NCBI RefSeq assembly: GCF_045063725.1
Contig: NZ_CP173695.1
Reading direction: 5' to 3' (one strand)
Origin: Sellimonas catena
GTDB lineage: Bacteria; Bacillota; Clostridia; Lachnospirales; Lachnospiraceae
Length of the DNA: 64,000 bases
A program made the translations under genes and the position numbers. Below the pieces are notes generated by a model. The model was given only the letters and a program-made list of their open reading frames with translations. It was not told the origin of the DNA and ran no database searches. Shown one piece after another: positions 52,125 to 59,500 of the stretch (its first letter is position 1; each line of letters starts with the position of its first letter).

Positions 52125-52554
52125 TTTGGGAGGTGAGGGAGTTAAAAGTCTTGATTTACTTCATGTAATCACAGGAAAGAAATTAATTAAAGATCATATT
52201 AATTATATTGATAATTTAAAAATCAGGTGTGATAACACTGGAAATATAGGATTGGGAAATGAAATGTGTTATGCTTCGTATAAAAATGGATTTACTATTC
52301 GGGCAAGTGGGAAAGTCGAGAAATGTACGGTTGCATTAAATAAATCACAAAATGAAGTAGGATATATAGACGGATATGGTAATTTACATTTGGATTTGAA
52401 AAAAAATGAAGTGTGGAGCGAAAACATTTTATATGACAAATGTTTTTCTTGCAATAAGATATTTTCATGTTTAAATAACATGTGTCCATTTAAAAGAATA
52501 ATGACTGAAAATTATATCTGTGATAATTACCAAAGTTTTGAAGATGAGGGATAA
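52081..52554 (+). pseudogene. Radical SAM/SPASM maturase remnant (C-terminal part only)
   Basis: From about 52081 the frame reads KGDVRFGILVRQVCDLGG and then ITGKKLIKDHINYID, followed by a SPASM-like Cys pattern: MCYASYKNGF, VEKCTVAL, DKCFSCNKIFSCLNNMCPF and YICDNY. The first element resembles the region between the radical SAM barrel and the SPASM domain of peptide-modifying enzymes (DxRF, DLGG). The radical SAM core with its CxxxCxxC site is absent, so the gene is a remnant, probably from an internal deletion. A TTG at 52126 could start a smaller protein. It is followed 3 bp later by an ABC exporter pair, typical of RiPP clusters. Confidence 0.65.
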
Positions 52555-52557
52555 AGA

Positions 52558-54162
52558 ATGAAATCTTTTATGAAACATTACAAATTTGAAAGTTCTATTA
52601 TTATTTTCGAATTACTGTTTCAAAATTTACTTCTCTTAGGTAGTACGCTCATTACGATGTACATGGCAAAGCTTGTAATGGAAGGGGATTTGCGAGGAAT
52701 TTTGATTTGTTCTGCTGGGATCATGATTCTCTATCTGATACTTCACCTCTTATTTTGGAGTTACGATGTTCATCTCACGAAAGTAATCGCAAAAATCAAT
52801 CAAGCCATGCGGGAGAATCTGAATCATCAGATGTTAAGTAAATCTGTTGAACAATTAAAAAAAGGTGATTCCGGAGAGTATTTATCCTGGTACATTAATG
52901 ATTTAAAAGAAGCGGAAGAAAAAGGCATCCGTAATTTTTATGATGCCATAGATGAAATCATTAAGTTAGTGTTAGGCATTATTGTACTAGGAGCAATTAA
53001 TTGGCAGCTTTTGCTTTGCACACTGATTACAACAGGTATGGTTTATGTATTGTCCCATCGTTTTGGAAACGATGTGAAACAAGAGTCTGAAAAAGTGTCT
53101 GCAATATGGGAAAAATTTACGAAAGCAGTAAAAGAACAGATAGGGGGAGTCAGAGTTCTTAAATATTTCGGATACCAAGATCGATTTCAACGTCAGATTG
53201 AAGGAGAATCAAAAGAGCTGGAAAAACAAAGATATATATATGTGAAAACCCAGGGAAAAGCAACGCTGAAAATTAGAGGGATTAATTCCGTTGCGAGTTT
53301 TGTCAATAATATGGTGTTGTTCGGAATGTGCGCTCTTCGTGTGATTCCAGCAGAAATATTTTTTGGAGGAGGAAACTTAATCAATCAGGTAAAAAATTCT
53401 ATCCTCACACTTTCTGAACTGCGGGTTGCCATGGATGGAGCCAGACCATATTTTGAAAAAATCAATAGAATGGCGGAGGAAACGGAAAAGAAAAAAGAAC
53501 TTCCGATGATTAACAATGAAATTGAATTCCGGAATTTGAGCTTTGCCTATTCGGAGAAGCCGGTTTTTGAAAACTTGAATCTGAAATTTAAAGTCGGTGG
53601 GAAATATGGTATCATAGGAAAAAGCGGGAGTGGAAAAACAACATTATTAAAAATTCTTTTGGGACAATTAACTTCATACAGCGGAGAATTACTTTTTGAC
53701 GGCGTGGATGCTGCTGTGTATGATACAGAATCGTTTTATCGACAGATGGCATATATAGAACAAAATGTATTTCTATTTCATACGACAATTCGGGAAAATA
53801 TCACTCTCGGTGCAGAGTTTCAGAAGGAAGAACTGGAAGAGGCATTACGCAACAGCGCACTTTATGAGGATTTAAAATCATTTCCTCAAGGGCTTGATAC
53901 GGATGTGGGCGAAAATGGAGATTGTCTTTCAGGAGGACAAAAACAGAGAGTGGCAGTGGCACGGGCATTGATTCATAAGCGAAACATTCTTGTTGTGGAT
54001 GAGGGAACTTCGGCGCTCGATAAAATAAACGCAAAGAAGATAGAAACGGCTCTCTTAAAGTCCAAAGATGTGACTTTGCTATTTGTTAGTCATCATTTGG
54101 AAGAAAAAGACATGCAGAAATATACAAATGTATACTGTCTGGGAGAGAAGGTGGCACAATGA
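52558..54162 (+). CDS. ABC exporter half-transporter, first of a pair
   Basis: This 534-residue type-I exporter has six helices in the first 290 residues, then the nucleotide-binding domain. Walker A is IGKSGSGKTTLL (about residues 354-362), the signature is CLSGGQKQRVAVARAL (about 457), Walker B plus catalytic Glu is ILVVDEGTSALD (about 478-489), and the H-loop is FVSHHLEE. No peptidase or leader-binding domain is present. The start follows the SPASM remnant by 3 bp. It probably forms a heterodimer with the next gene product. The substrate is unknown; a modified peptide or a drug are both possible. Confidence 0.85.
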   Translation: MKSFMKHYKFESSIIIFELLFQNLLLLGSTLITMYMAKLVMEGDLRGILICSAGIMILYLILHLLFWSYDVHLTKVIAKINQAMRENLNHQMLSKSVEQLKKGDSGEYLSWYINDLKEAEEKGIRNFYDAIDEIIKLVLGIIVLGAINWQLLLCTLITTGMVYVLSHRFGNDVKQESEKVSAIWEKFTKAVKEQIGGVRVLKYFGYQDRFQRQIEGESKELEKQRYIYVKTQGKATLKIRGINSVASFVNNMVLFGMCALRVIPAEIFFGGGNLINQVKNSILTLSELRVAMDGARPYFEKINRMAEETEKKKELPMINNEIEFRNLSFAYSEKPVFENLNLKFKVGGKYGIIGKSGSGKTTLLKILLGQLTSYSGELLFDGVDAAVYDTESFYRQMAYIEQNVFLFHTTIRENITLGAEFQKEELEEALRNSALYEDLKSFPQGLDTDVGENGDCLSGGQKQRVAVARALIHKRNILVVDEGTSALDKINAKKIETALLKSKDVTLLFVSHHLEEKDMQKYTNVYCLGEKVAQ

Positions 54163-55760
54163 AAAAGTATCTGTTGCACTATAAAAAAGAAAATGCCGTA
54201 TTACTCTTTTTGATGATTTTTATAAATGGAATCGAGACGAGTTTTGCATTTCTGCAAATGTATATAGGTAAGCAGGTTATAGAGGGAGAAATTAAAAAAG
54301 TACTGCTTGTTGTGGCTTTTAATTCAGCTCTTGCATATTTTTTCTATGTGCTTTTATATATAAGGAAAAATTATCAAACATATCTTATTTCCACCATGAA
54401 TACGGAGCTTCGAAATGACATTAGTAAAAAGATACTTCATGAATCATTTGAAAAGAATGTGGGAACAGATAGCGGAGAGTATGTATCCTGGTATACTAAT
54501 GATGTCAGAGAAGCTGAAAACCAGGGCTTCCAAGTTTTTTACAGTTATATGGATACAGGATTCAGACTTTTGATGGGAGCTATTTCTTTGCTTTTTATTA
54601 AATGGGAATTGTTGGCATTGACATTGGTCGTGTCCGGTATTTCTATGTATGTAAGTAAAAGATTCAGTGATAAAGTGGAAAAATATGCAGAAAAAGTATC
54701 ACTGGCAATGGAACGGTATACGGACAAAGTAAAAGAACAGATTGCAGGAATCTGCATCTTAAAATCCTTTGGAAATCCGCAGAAATTTTATAAAGAAATC
54801 ATGGAAGCGGGCAAAGCATTTGAAGAAGAAAAATGTGATTTTGCAAAGAACAAGGGCAAAGAAAATTATAAATCAACAGTAATTAGTATTTTTGGAATCA
54901 ATGCAATAAATATTCTGACATTTGTGCTTTGTGTACTGCGAATCATCGCGCCTGAAATAATTTTCGGAAGTTTGAATCTTACAAATCAAGTAGGAAATGC
55001 ATTCAGCCAGTTGATTTCAGCAAAATTGCAAATTGCGGGTTCAAGGCCATATTTTGCAAAAGTAGATTGTGATAAAAATACCGAAGAAAATAGAATAAGC
55101 AAAAAACTTCCGGCACTTAAGAAAGAAATTGTTCTTGAAAATTTATCTTTTTCTTATGGGAAGAAGAAAGTATTTGAAAATATCAATTATACATTTGAAA
55201 AGAATGGGAAATATGCTCTTGTAGGAAAGAGTGGAAGCGGAAAAACAACGCTGATAAAGATTATGCTCGGACAGTTAGGAAATTATCAAGGGAAAATCTA
55301 CTATGACGGAGAAGAAATTTCTTCTTTTGATGGGGACACTTATTATGAACAGATGGCATATATCGAACAGGATGTGTATCTTTTTGATTGCTCTATAAGG
55401 GATAATATTACTCTTGGAAGTGACTTCCCGGAAGAAAAAATGCAGGAAGTATTGGATATGAGTGCATTGCAGAATGATTTGAAGGCACTACCGGATGGGT
55501 TGGATACGAAAGTTGGAGAGAACGGAAAGAACTTATCCGGGGGACAGAAACAGCGGATTGCCATAGCAAGGGCGCTGATTCATAATAGAACCATTTTATT
55601 CGTAGATGAAGGGACCTCTGCGTTAGATAAAGAAAACGCTGCACTTGTAGAGGAAGCCTTATTGGCCTGCCCGACACTTACATTGATTTTGATTACCCAT
55701 CATTTGAAAGAAGAGAATATTTCTTTATATGATAAGATTTACAGTCTTTCTTATGAGTAA
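54159..55760 (+). CDS. ABC exporter half-transporter, second of a pair
   Basis: The 533-residue partner overlaps the previous gene by 4 bp. The membrane part has about six helices. The NBD has VGKSGSGKTTLI (about residue 355), NLSGGQKQRIAIARAL (about 459), ILFVDEGTSALD with the Glu present and the H-loop LITHHLKEE. Both NBDs retain full catalytic motifs, unlike asymmetric pairs with one dead site. The two membrane parts share DSGEY-SWY and KEQI-G motifs, which points to gene duplication. A terminator follows. Together they resemble exporters found next to radical SAM maturases. Confidence 0.85.
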   Translation: MKKYLLHYKKENAVLLFLMIFINGIETSFAFLQMYIGKQVIEGEIKKVLLVVAFNSALAYFFYVLLYIRKNYQTYLISTMNTELRNDISKKILHESFEKNVGTDSGEYVSWYTNDVREAENQGFQVFYSYMDTGFRLLMGAISLLFIKWELLALTLVVSGISMYVSKRFSDKVEKYAEKVSLAMERYTDKVKEQIAGICILKSFGNPQKFYKEIMEAGKAFEEEKCDFAKNKGKENYKSTVISIFGINAINILTFVLCVLRIIAPEIIFGSLNLTNQVGNAFSQLISAKLQIAGSRPYFAKVDCDKNTEENRISKKLPALKKEIVLENLSFSYGKKKVFENINYTFEKNGKYALVGKSGSGKTTLIKIMLGQLGNYQGKIYYDGEEISSFDGDTYYEQMAYIEQDVYLFDCSIRDNITLGSDFPEEKMQEVLDMSALQNDLKALPDGLDTKVGENGKNLSGGQKQRIAIARALIHNRTILFVDEGTSALDKENAALVEEALLACPTLTLILITHHLKEENISLYDKIYSLSYE

Positions 55761-55802
55761 TTTTCAGAAAAAGAAGAGTGGATTTTCCTGCATACAAAGA
55801 AG

Positions 55803-55830
55803 ACATCGCAAACTGGCGGTGCCTTTTTTA
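55803..55830 (+). terminator. Terminator after the ABC exporter pair
   Basis: GACATCGC pairs imperfectly with GCGGTGCC (55803-55810 and 55816-55822) and a T run follows. It is weak but at the right place, about 45 bp past the stop. Confidence 0.5.
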
Positions 55831-56033
55831 TTTAAGAGGCTGATGTTCGACAACTGGCTGCGTTTTACTAAGGGTTTTATTGACGACACATTGACGACAA
55901 GAGTGCCTGCAAGCTCTGTAAATACGTTGTCGATTCTTAAGGAAAATTTAATGCACAAAAAGTCTATACACTTTTTTTGAAGTGTGTTAGAATAAAAGCG
56001 GTTTGTAAAACACTAGAGTTTGGAGGGTTACAG

Positions 56034-56294
56034 ATGAAAGGAGCAGGAAGCAAAAATGGATGGGGACTTCTCCTGATGCTTCTGGCAGGCATTGTGTTGG
56101 GCGGATTTATAGGGATGCTCGCACAGGATATTCCCGGACTTGGATGGCTTTCGTACGGTCAGACATTTGGCCTGCAGCAGCCGGTTGTACTGGATCTTGG
56201 AATTCTGGTTCTCACTTTGGGACTGAGTGTGAATATTTCTATCGCCAGCATTGTTGGCATGATTCTTTCTATCATTATTTATCGCTTCTTATAA
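56034..56294 (+). CDS. DUF4321 membrane protein
   Basis: The start ATG 56034 follows TTGGAGGG. The 86 residues have GWGLLLMLLAGIVLGGFIGML (helix 1), a Gly-rich loop with GLGWLSYGQTFGLQQPVVLDLG, and helix 2 with LVLTLGLSVNISIASIVGMI. The pattern fits DUF4321. The family is common in Clostridia next to radC or mreB, as here. No function is known. Confidence 0.85.
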   Translation: MKGAGSKNGWGLLLMLLAGIVLGGFIGMLAQDIPGLGWLSYGQTFGLQQPVVLDLGILVLTLGLSVNISIASIVGMILSIIIYRFL

Positions 56295-56329
56295 TCTACT
56301 GAATCGATCATCAGAGTTTACAAAAGAGT

Positions 56330-57019
56330 ATGAATCAAAAAATGAAAGAGTTACTGAAAGAGGAACGTCCATATGAAAAATGTGGACGTTTTGGTGCAAA
56401 AAGCTTGACCGATATTGAGCTTCTGGCCGTACTTTTAAGAAGCGGTACGAAAGGAGGCAATGTGCTGGAGACAGCAAAAGCAGTGCTTTACCCGGACGGA
56501 AAAGAGGGCGGGCTTACGAGGCTTCCTTCCTACTCGAAAGAGGCATTGATGAAAATTCCGGGAATCGGGGAGGTCAAGGCGGTACAGATTCTCTGCCTCT
56601 GTGAGATTGCAAGAAGAATTGCGAAAGAGAAAGCAAAAGAGCCGCTCTGTTTTGACAGGCCGGAGACGATCGCTTCCTATTATATGGAAGATATGCGTCA
56701 CCTCAAACAGGAAGAACTGAAACTGCTGATGTTAAATACAAAGTCAAAGCTTCTGGGTGAGACAAGAATTTCCAAGGGGACAGTCAATATGTCTGTGATT
56801 TCTCCCAGAGAGTTGTTTATAGAAGCATTACAGAAAGATGCGGTGATGATTATACTTTTGCATAATCATCCGAGCGGCGATCCGGAGCCGAGCAGGGAGG
56901 ATATACTTGTGACGAAAAAGATCGCGAAAGCGGGAGAACTGATCGGAATCACGCTGATCGACCACATCATTATCGGTGACCGGTCGTATGTGAGCCTTGC
57001 TGAAAAAGGGTGGATATAA
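56330..57019 (+). CDS. radC: RadC family JAB-domain protein
   Basis: The 229-residue protein has an N-terminal helix-hairpin-helix region (MKIPGIGEVKAVQIL) and the MPN/JAB domain with the metal-binding motif LHNHPSGDPEPSRED (about residue 180) and the DHIIIGD segment. It is intact. RadC was once linked to DNA repair, but this is disputed. Its place before mreB is conserved in many Firmicutes. Confidence 0.92.
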   Translation: MNQKMKELLKEERPYEKCGRFGAKSLTDIELLAVLLRSGTKGGNVLETAKAVLYPDGKEGGLTRLPSYSKEALMKIPGIGEVKAVQILCLCEIARRIAKEKAKEPLCFDRPETIASYYMEDMRHLKQEELKLLMLNTKSKLLGETRISKGTVNMSVISPRELFIEALQKDAVMIILLHNHPSGDPEPSREDILVTKKIAKAGELIGITLIDHIIIGDRSYVSLAEKGWI

Positions 57020-57043
57020 ATAATAGAAGGGACTGGGACGAAG

Positions 57044-58069
57044 ATGGCTAGGAGTATTTATGGCCTGGATCTTGGTACGTATCAGTTAAAGATTTATGAT
57101 AAAAAGGAAAACCGGATCCGGACCGTAAAAAATGCGGTAGCCGTCCGGAATGAGACAGAGATTTTTGCAACAGGCGACCGTGCCTATGAAATGTATGAAA
57201 AGGCGCCGGGGGAAATTACAATCGAGTTTCCGATGAAGGAAGGTGTGATTTCCAGAATCGGAGAGATGCAGTACCTGTTGGAAAGTGAAGTGAAGACAGA
57301 GGAGGGATTCTTCTCCAGAGGGACAGAATATGTGATTGCGGTTCCGACAGATGTGACAGAGATGGAAAAGAAAGCGTTTTTTGATCTGCTGATCTATTCT
57401 TCGGCCAGGGCAAAAGAGGTCCGCATCGTGGAGCGGGGCGTCGCAGATGCGATTGGAGCCGGGATTGATATCAAACAGGAGACCGGAGCGGCCATCGTCA
57501 ATATCGGAGGCGAGACAACGGATATTTCTGTTCTGTCCAGAGGCGGGATTGTCCTGAACCGTCTGTTAAAGACCGGAGGGGCTTCCATAGACAGAGCCAT
57601 CATTACTCTCGTCAGGAGGCATCTGGATTTTGTGATTGGCAGGCTGACAGCAGAGGCTGTGCGGATTCAGAGCAGCGTGTTTGGAGAAGAACAGGGACAC
57701 GCGGTAATGGCTGCAGGGAGAGACCTGGTCCGGTCAAGACCCGGAATCAAGGAGATCCCGGACTATATTGTCAGAACCGCTGTGAAAGAGTTCCTTAAGC
57801 CTTGCGGGGAAGCAGTGTCGCTGATGCTGGAACAGGCTCCGCCGGATGTGCTTGCGGCGATCAGAAAGCGGGGAATCTGTCTGACGGGAGGCATTGCCTG
57901 TACAAAAGGTCTGGACAGATATATGGAGGAAAAAACGGGGATTCCGTTTTATACGGTTAAAGAGCCCCATTTAAGTGCAATCCGGGGAGTGCGTGATATT
58001 CTATTGTCGGACGATCTGAAGGATCTGGCATATTCCATGAAAGACGAAAATTATAGGTGGATGAGATAA
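57044..58069 (+). CDS. mreB: MreB-type rod-shape protein
   Basis: MreB is an actin-like ATPase that guides lateral cell-wall synthesis. The 341 residues show the phosphate 1 region IYGLDLGTYQLKIYD, the connect-1 region GGETTDISVLSRGG and the adenosine motif LTGGIACTKGL. Residues 1-30 are a bit divergent from typical MreB (GTYQLKIYD in place of GTxNTxVY), so it may be an MreB-like paralogue such as Mbl. It is first in the mreB-C-D-PBP2-minDE-rodA cluster, 1 bp before mreC. Confidence 0.85.
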   Translation: MARSIYGLDLGTYQLKIYDKKENRIRTVKNAVAVRNETEIFATGDRAYEMYEKAPGEITIEFPMKEGVISRIGEMQYLLESEVKTEEGFFSRGTEYVIAVPTDVTEMEKKAFFDLLIYSSARAKEVRIVERGVADAIGAGIDIKQETGAAIVNIGGETTDISVLSRGGIVLNRLLKTGGASIDRAIITLVRRHLDFVIGRLTAEAVRIQSSVFGEEQGHAVMAAGRDLVRSRPGIKEIPDYIVRTAVKEFLKPCGEAVSLMLEQAPPDVLAAIRKRGICLTGGIACTKGLDRYMEEKTGIPFYTVKEPHLSAIRGVRDILLSDDLKDLAYSMKDENYRWMR

Positions 58070-58070
58070 G

Positions 58071-58958
58071 ATGAAGACAAGAAATCAAAAAGGTTTGGAA
58101 AGTAAATACTGGCTGTTGATCATCGTGGCTGCCTGCGTTGTGTGCATGGCGGCGACCTTTTTTGCAGATGTCAAAAGCGGCCCGCTCCGGGCGATCGCAG
58201 ATTATACGGTGGTCCCGATGCAGAAAGGGATCAATGTGATCGGGACATGGGTCAACGATGTGGCGGATAATTTTGCCACACTGAAAAGTGTACAGAAAGA
58301 AAATGAAACACTGAAAGAACAGAATGAAAATCTGAAAGCGGAAAACAACCAGCTGCAGCAAAAAGCAGTGGAGCTGGAGCGGTTTTATGATTTATACAAG
58401 ATGGATCAGAATACATCCGACTACCCGAAAGTAGGAGCGAGAGTGATCGCGAATGACGGAAGCAACTGGTTTACTTCCTTTACGATCGACAAAGGAAGCG
58501 AGGACGGAATCCGTGAAGATATGAATGTCCTGAGCGGAAACGGACTTGTCGGAATTGTGACAGAGGTCAATGCGCATTCTTCTACTGTGCGTTCGATTAT
58601 CGATGAGGTCAATATATCGGCCATGGTCATGACAACCTTTGACCAGTGTATTGTCAGCGGAGATTTGAAGCTGATCAACAACGGTGTTGTACAGTTTGAG
58701 CAGCTGGCAAATAATGAAAATGAAGTTGCAGTTGGAGAACAGATTGTAACGTCCAATATCAGCAGTAAATATCTGCAGGGGCTTCTGATAGGATATGTCA
58801 GCGAGGTCAACGTGGATTCAAACAATCTGACCCGTTCCGGATATATCATCCCTGCGGTAGATTTCAAAAAGCTGCAGGAAGTTCTTGTCATTACGACGAC
58901 AAAACAGGATCTGATCGACAATGGAAATCAGACGGAAAGCGATTCATCGGGTGAATAG
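58071..58958 (+). CDS. mreC: Rod-shape protein MreC
   Basis: This 295-residue protein has one N-terminal helix (about residues 15-35), then a coiled coil (about 72-115, LKSVQKENETLKEQNENLK) and the MreC beta domain. The latter has VIANDGSNWFTSFTIDKGS and GNGLVGIVTEVNAHSSTVRSI. MreC acts outside the membrane and links MreB to PBP2. The ends fit. mreB ends 1 bp upstream. Confidence 0.93.
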   Translation: MKTRNQKGLESKYWLLIIVAACVVCMAATFFADVKSGPLRAIADYTVVPMQKGINVIGTWVNDVADNFATLKSVQKENETLKEQNENLKAENNQLQQKAVELERFYDLYKMDQNTSDYPKVGARVIANDGSNWFTSFTIDKGSEDGIREDMNVLSGNGLVGIVTEVNAHSSTVRSIIDEVNISAMVMTTFDQCIVSGDLKLINNGVVQFEQLANNENEVAVGEQIVTSNISSKYLQGLLIGYVSEVNVDSNNLTRSGYIIPAVDFKKLQEVLVITTTKQDLIDNGNQTESDSSGE

Positions 58959-58972
58959 AAAGGAGACAACTC

Positions 58973-59500
58973 ATGCTGGCTGTAAAACGCAAAGTCATTG
59001 AGGCAGCTCTTGTGATCGTGTTTTTCCTCCTGGAGACAACGATATTCAGCTATCTTGAGCTTGCTTCGATCAAGCCGAATCTTCTGATCATTCTGACGGC
59101 AGCCTTTGGATTCATGCAGGGGAAGAAAGAGGGGATGTTCGTTGGAGTGCTGAGCGGATTTCTGCTTGATATCAGCTTCGGACAGTATATTGGATTTTAT
59201 ATTTTATTATACACAGTGATCGGATATGCCAATGGATTTTTCCAGAAGCTCTACTATGATGAAAATATCAAACTGCCGCTTCTTCTGATCGGGGGAAGTG
59301 AGCTGGTATATGGAATACTGGTCTACTTTTTCCAGTTCATGCTCCAGAGTGATTTCCATTTTCTTTACTATCTCGGGCATGTCATCATTCCGGAGATGCT
59401 CTATACAGTCATTATCACCTTGATTGTATATCAGATTATTTTAAGAATTAACCGTAAACTTGTAGAAGAAGAAAAAAGGAGTGCAAGCAGGTTTGTTTAA
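58973..59500 (+). CDS. mreD: Rod-shape protein MreD
   Basis: This 175-residue protein has five membrane helices, with ETTIFSYLELASIKPNLLIILT and GMFVGVLSGFLLDISFGQYIGFY as typical MreD features. AAAGGAG precedes the ATG. It overlaps the next gene by 8 bp. Confidence 0.92.
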   Translation: MLAVKRKVIEAALVIVFFLLETTIFSYLELASIKPNLLIILTAAFGFMQGKKEGMFVGVLSGFLLDISFGQYIGFYILLYTVIGYANGFFQKLYYDENIKLPLLLIGGSELVYGILVYFFQFMLQSDFHFLYYLGHVIIPEMLYTVIITLIVYQIILRINRKLVEEEKRSASRFV

